Below are positions 25,535-32,624 of a stretch of DNA of 64,000 nt, one piece after another (the stretch's first letter is position 1; every line of letters starts with the position of its first letter). The stretch lies in NCBI GenBank assembly GCA_019694395.1, contig JAIBCC010000008.1, positions 114,501-178,500 on the forward strand. The letters are read 5' to 3'. The notes below the pieces were generated by a model, which saw only the letters and a program-made list of their open reading frames with translations, did no database searches and was not told where the DNA came from. Both the position numbers and the translations under genes were made by a program. The DNA is from Pyrinomonadaceae bacterium (GTDB lineage: Bacteria > Acidobacteriota > Blastocatellia > Pyrinomonadales > Pyrinomonadaceae).

Positions 25535-26560
25535 ATGGAAATTCTAACCCGCGAAGATTTACGTAATCAATTGAGGAAAGGTGAAATAAAACCTCTTTAT
25601 CTGCTTTTTGGAGCGGAAAAGTATTTGCGTGATGTCGCTGCTAAAACTATTGCCGATAGGGCTTTGCAGGATTCTCAGTTGCGGGAATTCAATGATATTG
25701 AGTTCAGCCTGAGCGAAACGGATTTTATTCATGCGATTTCTTCGGCTGAACAATTGCCGATGCTTTCGACGCGCCGCGTGGTCAAAATAGTTGACGTTAA
25801 GATCGGTGCAGCTGCCAACAAAGATACGCTCAAGGAAGATTACGAAGATGCTCTAAACAGATATTTGCAGCGTCCGGTAGAAAGTTCGGTTGTCATTTTT
25901 GTAGCCGATGAAATTGATAAACGCCGCAAAATCTCGCGGCTTTTGCTCGAAAATTGTGTTTCGGTTGAGTTTTCAAATCTTTCCGATTTTGAATTGTTAG
26001 GTTGGGCAAAAAATAAATTAAAGGAATTAAATACTCATGCAGATGACCAAATCGTCCGAGAAATTGTTAATTTAGTCGGAAATAATGTTTTGAAACTCAC
26101 CAACGAAATTGAAAAATTAGCCACAGCTGCTTTGCCCGATTCGATCATTACACATGCATTGGTCGAAAAGTTGGTGCCGAATTCACGCGAAATTTCAAAT
26201 TTTGATTTGACCGATCATCTTTTGAATAAAAATCGAAGTCGTGCTTTACAGGTTCTGAAAAAAATCCTGGATGATGGCGCAGAACCTTTAATGCTGCTTG
26301 GATTGATTGCCCGTAATTTTCATCAGCTTTTTTTAGCTAAAGAACTGATGCGGCAGGGCGTTGACAGAAAAGAAGTTGCGCGGGTAATTGGGCTGCCGTT
26401 CCATAAACAGGAAGATTTTCTGGCAACTGCGCGTCGTGCTGACGGAGATGAACTTTCCAGAAGTTTGCAAAGAATTGCCAAAAGCGATCTAGCCATCAAA
26501 ACCTCAAAAGCTACTCCGCGAATGCAAATAGAAATGCTCATAGTTGAATTAACTGCCTAA
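25535..26560 (+). CDS. holA: DNA polymerase III delta subunit
   Basis: The clamp-loader subunit that opens the beta clamp. The 341 residues fit HolA. The N-terminal KPLYLLFGAEKYLRDVAAKT is the family's degenerate nucleotide-binding region, followed by the conserved VVIFVADEIDKRRKISRLL and the C-terminal collar domain (ILDDGAEPLMLLGLIARNFH). It lies after lptE, the usual order. A hairpin terminator follows at 26564-26604, separating it from the convergent rpsT. Confidence 0.93.
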   Translation: MEILTREDLRNQLRKGEIKPLYLLFGAEKYLRDVAAKTIADRALQDSQLREFNDIEFSLSETDFIHAISSAEQLPMLSTRRVVKIVDVKIGAAANKDTLKEDYEDALNRYLQRPVESSVVIFVADEIDKRRKISRLLLENCVSVEFSNLSDFELLGWAKNKLKELNTHADDQIVREIVNLVGNNVLKLTNEIEKLATAALPDSIITHALVEKLVPNSREISNFDLTDHLLNKNRSRALQVLKKILDDGAEPLMLLGLIARNFHQLFLAKELMRQGVDRKEVARVIGLPFHKQEDFLATARRADGDELSRSLQRIAKSDLAIKTSKATPRMQIEMLIVELTA

Positions 26561-26563
26561 ACA

Positions 26564-26604
26564 AAAAAGGTAAGAACAATTTTACTTGCTCTTACCTTTT
26601 TTTT
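26564..26604 (+). terminator. Intrinsic terminator after holA
   Basis: AAAAAAGGTAAGA (26564-26576) pairs with TCTTACCTTTTTT (26590-26602), ending in a run of eight T. It also works in reverse and may serve the convergent rpsT. Confidence 0.85.
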
Positions 26605-26638
26605 ACATTAAAGGAGAAAAACTATGAGTGAGAATCTT

Positions 26639-26899
26639 TTATAAAGCGTTGACGTGTGCGCTTAGGCGCGATTTGTAACGAGCCGCTGTATTTTTATGTA
26701 AAAGTCCTTTGTTGACTGCTTTGTCAATTACTGAAACGGTTGAGCTTAAAAGTTCTTGACTTAAGGCTTTGTCTCCGGCAGTAAAGGCGGCACGAAGTTT
26801 TTTGATTTCGGTGCGAACGCGGCTGCGGTTGCTTCGATTGATAAGACGGCGTTTTTCGTTTTGTCTAACGCGTTTTTCGGCTGATTTATGATTTGGCAT
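26639..26899 (-). CDS. rpsT: Ribosomal protein S20
   Basis: An 86-residue basic, helical protein of the 30S subunit that binds 16S rRNA. The sequence opens MPNHKSAEKRVRQNEKRR and carries the typical SRVRTEIKKLRAAF and the closing HKNTAARYKSRLSAHV. Length and composition are normal. It is convergent with holA, with the terminator between them. Confidence 0.96.
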   Translation of the reverse strand: MPNHKSAEKRVRQNEKRRLINRSNRSRVRTEIKKLRAAFTAGDKALSQELLSSTVSVIDKAVNKGLLHKNTAARYKSRLSAHVNAL

Positions 26900-26998
26900 A
26901 ATTTCTAATTTTTAGTTCACTCAATATGTTAGTTTTTCTTCCTTTAGGGAAAACATAAATTCTAAAATTTAATTGGGCGGATGTCAAGTTCGGTGATT

Positions 26999-27796
26999 TC
27001 ATTCAAACCTTGAAACCACGTTATGCATAATATCAACCAACAGAACTACGATCGGCGGGTAAAAAGCCATTTCAGGCTGCAAGGAAGGGGAAAATAACTT
27101 CGGATCCATTGAGACAATAGAAATTTCCAGATAGCTGCCTACAAATAAACCAATAACAAGACTTACCCCGACTCCGGCTAAAAGAAAAGCTATTGCGGAA
27201 TATTTTGAATAAGGCTTATTTGTGACCTCCTCGAAAATAGATTCGTGTAAATCATCTGCATCGTATGTGTAATGTTCAAAACTTGCCCGATAGCGGCGGA
27301 TGATGTGCAAAATACTGACTGTGAACAGTGTCAGCAAAACAATTTTGCCGATTATTTCCGAGTTGCTCCAGATCAACGGTTTAAAAACCGCAAAGAAAAA
27401 AGTTGAAACAAAAAGTGCAACGGTCGGAAAAATCGCGCGTTGGAGTGCCATTGTTTCCTTGCGCTCTTCGTCAATCATTCGATCAACTATTTCGTTGTAG
27501 CGGCGTTCGATCGCCATTTGGCGCAATCTCTGTGCGTGTGGATTGTCAGAATGAAAAACCGAATCGGTAGTATGAATTGAGCCGTTTGAACGTGACAGCT
27601 GAATGTCGTAAGTTGCTCTTTCTTTGGGATTGCTCAATACTTCATAGGCTTTGGCAACTTTGGCAAAATCTTTATTAGCTTCCGGCGTTTTACTAACGTC
27701 AGGATGCAATTTTCGCGCTAAACGACGATAGGCTGATTTTATTTCAGCCGTCGATGCTTTGGGTGTTACTTTCAAAATTTTGTAGTAATTCACCAT
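26999..27796 (-). CDS. Membrane protein with N-terminal J domain
   Basis: A 265-residue protein. The J domain occupies residues 1-70 (YYKILKVTPKASTAEIKSAY, the HPD motif in KLHPDVSK, then YEVLSNPKERATYD), so it should stimulate an Hsp70 at the membrane. After a short linker there are about four hydrophobic segments (AIFPTVALFVSTFFFAVF, IVLLTLFTVSILHII, IAFLLAGVGVSLVIGLFVG, FYPPIVVLLVDIMH). The glycine/zinc regions of true DnaJ are absent. ATG 27796 is chosen because the J domain begins there. Client unknown. Confidence 0.87.
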   Translation of the reverse strand: MVNYYKILKVTPKASTAEIKSAYRRLARKLHPDVSKTPEANKDFAKVAKAYEVLSNPKERATYDIQLSRSNGSIHTTDSVFHSDNPHAQRLRQMAIERRYNEIVDRMIDEERKETMALQRAIFPTVALFVSTFFFAVFKPLIWSNSEIIGKIVLLTLFTVSILHIIRRYRASFEHYTYDADDLHESIFEEVTNKPYSKYSAIAFLLAGVGVSLVIGLFVGSYLEISIVSMDPKLFSPSLQPEMAFYPPIVVLLVDIMHNVVSRFE

Positions 27797-27873
27797 TGTA
27801 AATCTGATTTGTAGAAAGAGTGTTTTTAAGGGCTGACCGTCATAGCCCAATTGTCAAAAGTATAACACGATTT

Positions 27874-28040
27874 GAGTTTGAAAGTGAAAAAGTTTAAATG
27901 TGAAAGATTGAAAAAGTTGCTTTCAGTCATTTCAATTATCCGGTTTTTAGCTACACAAAACCAACGCTTTTTGACAGTAAGTGTATTCAAATACTTAACC
28001 GTTCAAACTCTTTCACTTTTCTGCTCTTTCACTTTTCTTA
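27874..28040. repeat. Intergenic dyad repeat, GTGAAA type
   Basis: Left arm 27874-27919 (GAGTTTGAAAGTGAAAAAGT and similar units), right arm 28001-28040 (CAAACTCTTTCACTTTTC, then a second CTCTTTCACTTTTC unit). It covers the 3' end of exbD up to its stop codon. Confidence 0.75.
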
Positions 28041-28484
28041 TTCCAAATTATCAATTTGCAAGCCAATCGGAGCTGCTCCCGATTGTTTGACGGCATCTAC
28101 AATTTTGGCAATTTCACCGTATTTCATTTGTCGCGGAGCTTTGATAAAAACGGTCTTTTCAATTTCATTGGTTCCGGGACGGAATGCGCTGCTTTCTTCT
28201 CTTTCGTGAAAGGTTTGCGAAAGTTTTGAAATTAGATTTTGCGGTGCATCAACGGTTCCAAAGTCTTTTTGGTTGTTGATTTCAAGCGAAAAATCCGAAT
28301 TAACACTGACAACCAAAGTGTGCGGATTTGGTTCTCCGCCTTCTGTGGGTTCATTTGGAATATTGGCTCTGAAAGCAGACGGTTTGAGCGGGGAAATGAC
28401 CATAAAAATAATTAACAAAACGAGCAGCACATCAATTAACGGTGTAACATTGATATTTGGGGAAACTTGTTTATTTTCTGACAT
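28038..28484 (-). CDS. ExbD/TolR-family biopolymer transport protein
   Basis: A 148-residue inner-membrane protein. A short cytoplasmic N-terminus leads to one membrane helix with the conserved proton-pathway aspartate (NVTPLIDVLLVLLIIFMVIS), then a periplasmic domain. ExbD works with ExbB/TolQ to energise TonB or Tol systems. No ExbB or TonB gene is in the window, so it is either an orphan copy or pairs with a distant set. A TonB receptor gene lies 4 kb away on the opposite strand. Confidence 0.9.
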   Translation of the reverse strand: MSENKQVSPNINVTPLIDVLLVLLIIFMVISPLKPSAFRANIPNEPTEGGEPNPHTLVVSVNSDFSLEINNQKDFGTVDAPQNLISKLSQTFHEREESSAFRPGTNEIEKTVFIKAPRQMKYGEIAKIVDAVKQSGAAPIGLQIDNLE

Positions 28485-28610
28485 TTTTTCTTTCTCCTTT
28501 TCGGTGTTTTGAATGATTAGACACCGTTGAGAAGAAAAAGTTCCGAAAAAGTTGGCAGAAGTAGTGGCAATGGCAGTTTGGTTGAAGTTGATAAGGCTTT
28601 TGAAGTTATT

Positions 28611-29957
28611 TCAAGGTTTTCCAAGGTTTGCATTTATTGCGTTAAGTAATGCTTTTGCTTTAGTTAGAGTTTCTTCGTATTCGCTTTTGGGGATGCTGTC
28701 AATGACAATTCCGCCGCCGACATTAAAAATCGCTTCACGTCCGCGAATCGTCATTGTCCGAATTGCAACGCTCAAATCGAAAGAGTGGAAAGTGGAAAGT
28801 GGAAAGTGGAAAGTATTGGATTTTTTCCTTTTCCCTTTTCCCTTTCTCCTTGTGGCGAAGCCAACCGCTCCCATCGAAAGACCGCGTGAAACGGTTTCGA
28901 TTTCGTCAATGATTTGCATTGTCCGAATTTTCGGTGCGCCGGTAATTGAACCGCAAGGAAAAGTCGCGCGGAGCATTTGAGAGAATTTAATCTTTTCCCG
29001 CAGTTTGCCCGAAACGGTTGAAACCAGATGAAAAAGCGTCGGATGTTCTTCTAAATCACACAGTTTTTCTACTTTAACGCTTCCAAATTCGCAAATTCTG
29101 CCGATGTCATTGCGAAGCAAATCTACGATCATCACATTTTCAGCGCGATCTTTTTCGGAATTTAACAACTCATTTTTAAAACTCAAATCTTCCGTCAAAT
29201 CTTTCCCGCGCGGACGAGTTCCTTTGATTGGTGAAACGGAAATCAACTGGCTTTCGACTTTAAAAAACCTTTCGGGCGACGCGGAAATTACTACATCATT
29301 TTTGCGCTGAATGAATGAAGCAAAAGGCGCAGGATGTGATTTTCGTAATTTATGGAAAATTATTTCAGGCGTTAAGTTTTTCGGTAATTCTGCCCGAATT
29401 TGCTGCGTTAAATTGGTTTGATAAGTGTCGCCGCAACGGATAAATTCTTGAATTTGTTCAACCGCTTTGATGTAGCTTGATTGAGTGAAATTTGAAGAAA
29501 TTTTTGAGTTTGGGAAGTTAAGGAAGTTTGGAAAGTTTGGGGAAGTTAAAATGATTTTTTCGATTTTATCAAACTTAGATTTGTTTCCCGTCAAATAAGT
29601 TTTTTTAGTGTTGTAATCGTGAATTATCAAAACATCGAACAAAGCGAGAAAAACATCAGGCTCGGTAAAATTTTGATGGCGCGATTTGATGCGGTTGAGT
29701 TTTAAACCAAAATCGTAAGAGATTGTAAAAATCGCCGATAATTCAGACTGCAAAAGTTTATCATCCAAAATCTCAAGCGTTTTTTCTGCCGTCTTATTTT
29801 TAATTTCGATAATTTCAATCGGACAAATTCCCGCTACCAACAGATGCGAATTAAGATGAGAAACGCCGCAACTGTCCAGAAGACAAAGATTTAATTCTTT
29901 TGGTAAACAGAGCAGAGATTCGACCAATTCATCGGCTGAGATTTTGAGTTCGTGCAT
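28611..29957 (-). CDS. pabB: Aminodeoxychorismate synthase component I
   Basis: Converts chorismate with ammonia/glutamine to 4-amino-4-deoxychorismate for folate. A 448-residue chorismate-binding enzyme: SYIKAVEQIQEFIRCGDTYQ, ISASPERFFKVESQLISVSP, IKGTRPRG, DLLRNDIGRICEFGSVKV and FPCGSITGAPKIRTMQIIDE are the standard blocks. Two stretches are foreign to the family: a Lys/Arg/Ser/Phe-rich insert before SFDLSVAIRTM and an Asn/Pro/Phe-rich insert before SNFTQSSYIKAV. Both are encoded by repeat DNA. The frame is open throughout. ATG 29957 is used; a longer reading adds non-conserved sequence. Anthranilate synthase is the less likely alternative. Confidence 0.88.
   Translation of the reverse strand: MHELKISADELVESLLCLPKELNLCLLDSCGVSHLNSHLLVAGICPIEIIEIKNKTAEKTLEILDDKLLQSELSAIFTISYDFGLKLNRIKSRHQNFTEPDVFLALFDVLIIHDYNTKKTYLTGNKSKFDKIEKIILTSPNFPNFLNFPNSKISSNFTQSSYIKAVEQIQEFIRCGDTYQTNLTQQIRAELPKNLTPEIIFHKLRKSHPAPFASFIQRKNDVVISASPERFFKVESQLISVSPIKGTRPRGKDLTEDLSFKNELLNSEKDRAENVMIVDLLRNDIGRICEFGSVKVEKLCDLEEHPTLFHLVSTVSGKLREKIKFSQMLRATFPCGSITGAPKIRTMQIIDEIETVSRGLSMGAVGFATRRKGKGKRKKSNTFHFPLSTFHSFDLSVAIRTMTIRGREAIFNVGGGIVIDSIPKSEYEETLTKAKALLNAINANLGKP
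28779..28853. repeat. Purine/pyrimidine dyad repeat in frame inside pabB
   Basis: The + strand reads four GTGGAAA units, then TTTTTTCCTTTTCCC-type units. On the coding strand it adds about 23 residues (KGKGKRKKSN, then TFHFPLSTFH) between GAVGFATR and SFDLSVAI. The GGAAA and TTTCC halves are mutually complementary, as in the intergenic dyads. Confidence 0.85.
29506..29552. repeat. GGAAGTT-type tandem tract in frame inside pabB
   Basis: Iterated GGGAAGTT/GGAAGTTT/GGAAAGTTT units that encode LTSPNFPNFLNFPNS, directly before the conserved NFTQSSYIKAVEQIQ block. Confidence 0.78.
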
Positions 29958-30638
29958 AGAAAGTAAAAGATTAACACAGAAGAATTTTGAAATAGCGTCT
30001 AATTTTCTCAAAGCTAAAAAAAATTGAAATAGTAGGACGTTCACTATATGTTCACATTTTTGCAAAGTCACCATCTAAATGGGGCAAAGTGAATGAAGTT
30101 TCAACTTGATAAAGTCTATTAAGTCTTGCAAATACTAGACTTTCCCTTCTCTTTTTTTTGGAGGTATGATTGGAGATAGTTGAAATGGAATATTGACTTT
30201 TTGAGAAAACCAGTTTCTAATAAGTCATCTCAAATGTTTGAGTAATTTGATTTAATCGTTAAATTTAGGATTATTTCAGAACTTCCCAATTTACTCGCTT
30301 AACTCTCATCTCCCCCAAATGAGCAATCAGAAGTGTGTTTGCGAAATCTGAAATAAAATCAAATAAAATCTAATGTTTTCTAAGTGTGATTTATAAAAAA
30401 ACATACATAAAAAGCCCTGAGGTTAATGGCATAACCAACAAGGCTTGTATGTTTTTAGCGTCTCTGCTGTGGGTTAGACAACAGATGCTTGTAAAAAAAC
30501 AAACACTTGTATCATAGCGCAAAACTCAGAAGAGGCTCAACCAATAACTCAAGAATTGGATATGTTTGTGTTTTTAGTTTGTCTATTCATCTTCAATTCT
30601 TAATAGCTAAATTTATAATTTTTAGGAGAAGTGAAGTT
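29958..30638. other. AT-rich non-coding stretch with hairpins upstream of the Cys-rich peptide
   Basis: No convincing protein gene in 681 bp. It is the left edge of an AT-rich island. A compound hairpin lies at 30396-30456 (listed separately), followed by a stretch with further iterated words (CTTGTA...ACAAACACTTGTAT). The far right holds the SD (AGGAGAA) for the peptide gene at 30639. Possible leader RNA or small RNA. Confidence 0.5.
30396..30456. other. Compound hairpin (possible structured leader RNA)
   Basis: AAAAACATACA and AGCC on the left pair with GGCTT and GTATGTTTTT on the right; inside, GGTTA/TAACC forms a second small stem. A T run follows the right arm on the + strand. It could be a terminator/attenuator or part of an RNA gene. 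Confidence 0.5.
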
Positions 30639-30836
30639 ATGAAAAAGAAAATTATTGTTTCAATTGCGTGTTTGTTTTTGTTTGTTGCATCGTTTGTGGG
30701 AACAAACGCTGTTTATGCTAAAGCTTTCAATAATGGTGGATGTAATGCCGATGATGCCAATGCTTGTCGACTTATTGGTTGCTCTGGTTGTGGTTCAACC
30801 AAAGGTGGTGGATATGTGTGTATAGGTTGTCCATAA
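30639..30836 (+). CDS. Exported Cys-rich 65-residue peptide
   Basis: A 65-residue protein with a clear signal peptide (KKKIIVSIACLFLFVASFVG, cleavage likely after VYA). The mature part is about 37 residues with six Cys (35, 43, 48, 51, 61, 64), four of them as two CxxC pairs (CSGC and CIGC), plus Gly/Asn-rich spacers. I do not recognise the family. The layout (small signal-bearing Cys-rich peptide beside a redoxin) recalls the NVEALA small proteins of Bacteroidetes, but I see no NVEALA motif. A good SD (AGGAGAA) fixes the ATG; an in-frame upstream extension destroys the signal peptide. Disulfides or metal binding are plausible. Confidence 0.78.
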   Translation: MKKKIIVSIACLFLFVASFVGTNAVYAKAFNNGGCNADDANACRLIGCSGCGSTKGGGYVCIGCP

Positions 30837-30966
30837 GCTGAAGCTGAGGCAGTGGCTTACTAATCTATTTAAGTAAAATTAGTGTTTAAATAGTCGGATA
30901 ATGCAGAAACCCGCATGAAGTAAAGGTGTAACACAAAGCAAGTTTACTCCGTGAGTGTTTCTGCAA
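30834..30966. other. Series of hairpins directly after the peptide gene
   Basis: Three consecutive dyads: TAAGC/GCTTA (from 30834), CTATTTAA/TTTAAATAG (around 30863-30892), and a long stem TGCAGAAAC (30902-30910) with GTTTCTGCA (30957-30965). The last encloses AGTAAA/TTTACT. No long T tract follows. It could stabilise the mRNA 3' end, terminate, or be an independent RNA. Confidence 0.52.
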
Positions 30967-31131
30967 TTTACACAATTTTATATCTAGCAATTTTTTTTTT
31001 GATTAGATAAGAAATGTTAGATTTGGTTAAAGTTTAGAGTTAAGTTGCTTTAGGTATAACAATTCAATCATTAATAATATCTGATAAACCTAACTCTGAA
31101 ATCTTATCATTACTACACATTCAAAAGAATT

Positions 31132-31683
31132 ATGAGATTTCTAAATCACCACAAACTTGAAATTATTATCTTTTCACTTGTGATTGGGTTTGGTGCATTG
31201 ACAGCGATAGCATTCAAAAAAATAAACGAACCTAAATATGATTTTGGCAAGATTATTACAAATAATAAACCATTGCCTGAATTTAATTTTGTTGACTACG
31301 AAAATAAGCGAAATTACAATTTAGAGATGAAACAGGGCAAAATCTTGTTAATTTACATACTTACGACTTGTGGAGGGTGTCAAAATGAAGCTGATATTAT
31401 TGCCCAAAGTAATTTGCTCAAAGATTCCAAAATAAAAGTCTATGCAATCGGGAACGAGAAAAATGAGGCTTTTAGTGAATTTGCTAAAAACCACAACTTT
31501 AACTTTCCTATTTTCTTAGATGAAGATGACAAACTTAAGAATGATTTAGTCATAAATAAAGAACAAGACATAAGTATTTTCCCTGCAAATTTTGTAATTA
31601 ACAATGGAATGATTGAGAGAAGTTGGTTTGGAAAACCGCGTGACCTAGATGATTTGTATGATAAGTTAGGCGTTTCAAAATAA
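31132..31683 (+). CDS. Membrane-anchored thioredoxin-fold protein (redoxin, CGGC)
   Basis: A 183-residue protein. One N-terminal membrane anchor (LEIIIFSLVIGFGALTAIAF) is followed by a TlpA/AhpC-TSA-type domain: the strand ILLIYILTTCGGCQNEADII holds the CxxC pair Cys80/Cys83, and ISIFPANFVINNG supplies the cis-proline region in a less typical form (FPA). Topology puts the active site outside the cytoplasm, where it could form or reduce disulfides. The partner may be the Cys-rich peptide encoded 295 bp upstream. Codon use is AT-rich like the rest of this island. Confidence 0.87.
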   Translation: MRFLNHHKLEIIIFSLVIGFGALTAIAFKKINEPKYDFGKIITNNKPLPEFNFVDYENKRNYNLEMKQGKILLIYILTTCGGCQNEADIIAQSNLLKDSKIKVYAIGNEKNEAFSEFAKNHNFNFPIFLDEDDKLKNDLVINKEQDISIFPANFVINNGMIERSWFGKPRDLDDLYDKLGVSK

Positions 31684-31754
31684 ACTAACAGAAACAATCA
31701 TCATTACCTAAATAATGTTGGTTTCACCAACTAGAACTATCTTAAATACAACAA

Positions 31755-32624
31755 ATGATTACAACAACAAGAAAAGTAATTTCTTACTTAATCTTAATAC
31801 TTTCTTTTTCCGTCATTGCTTTTGGGCAAAAAGAAACAAATGAAAATTCGGCGAAAATTCGCGCTCAAGAAGTCCTAGCTGAAGCACGAAAAGCGGTCGG
31901 CTTAAAAACAGATGTTTCCAGCCTTAAAGGCTTTAGTATTTTATATGAACAGGTGGCTGAAACCTCAACCACAGATCCAAATATTACAACCGGAGAACCA
32001 ATGACTGAGAAAATTCAGATAGATACGGTTTTGTCGGATAAAATCAAAATAAATAAATCAAGGAAGATAGGTATGTCATCAGCTACTGAATTAAAAGCCG
32101 TTAATGGTGATGTCTATGAATTTCAACTTGATGCTTACAGGAATGGTGCGCCGTTTGCTTCTAAATATATAAATACGAACAGACCAGAAGATGCTCAAAA
32201 AAAGACTTCAGGTATCAATTCATTAAAATGGGATTTGTTTTTACAACTCTATCCAATCACTTTAGATGCGTCATGGTTTAGCCCTCTTGAATTTAAATTT
32301 ATTGGTGTTGCTGAATCACCCGATGGAAAAGCTGATATTCTGGAAGCTGTTTCATCCGATAAAGTCGAGTATAGATGCTTTTTTGATAAAGAAACTCATT
32401 TTCTTCTGATGCTCACAAAAACTTGGACAACTGAAGAAAATAAAGAGGCTAAAGATACATATTTCTTTTCCGATTATAAAAAAGCGTCTAATCTAATGTA
32501 TCCACACAAAATAATTCGACAAAGCACTAGAGATAGTTTTACTATCGAAAATACCATCAGCAGCATCACTATAAACACTAATCCAACCTTCAAACCTGAT
32601 TTTTTCGACATCAAAGAAAAATAG
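31755..32624 (+). CDS. Exported LolA-like protein of unknown function
   Basis: A 289-residue exported protein with a signal peptide (VISYLILILSFSVIAFGQ). The mature part has the rhythm of a LolA/LolB-type half-barrel: alternating strands such as KIQIDTVLSDKIKINKSRKI, YEFQLDAYRNG, KVEYRCFFDKETHFLLMLTK and DTYFFSDYKKASNLMYPHKI. Acidobacterial proteins of this sort are often annotated as outer-membrane-lipoprotein sorting-like, but sequence similarity to true LolA is not evident. The TonB receptor gene starts immediately after its stop (TAGATG), so the two are coupled. Confidence 0.75.
   Translation: MITTTRKVISYLILILSFSVIAFGQKETNENSAKIRAQEVLAEARKAVGLKTDVSSLKGFSILYEQVAETSTTDPNITTGEPMTEKIQIDTVLSDKIKINKSRKIGMSSATELKAVNGDVYEFQLDAYRNGAPFASKYINTNRPEDAQKKTSGINSLKWDLFLQLYPITLDASWFSPLEFKFIGVAESPDGKADILEAVSSDKVEYRCFFDKETHFLLMLTKTWTTEENKEAKDTYFFSDYKKASNLMYPHKIIRQSTRDSFTIENTISSITINTNPTFKPDFFDIKEK

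Noticed and set aside
26624-26644. Six-codon mini frame (MSENLL) with an AAGGAG upstream
   Set aside because: It has a perfect SD, but it lies behind the holA terminator and overlaps the end of rpsT; too short to support as a gene. A leader peptide or relic is possible.
30507-30638. N-terminal extension of the Cys-rich peptide
   Set aside because: It would bury the signal peptide and skip the well-placed SD at 30624; ATG 30639 is far better.
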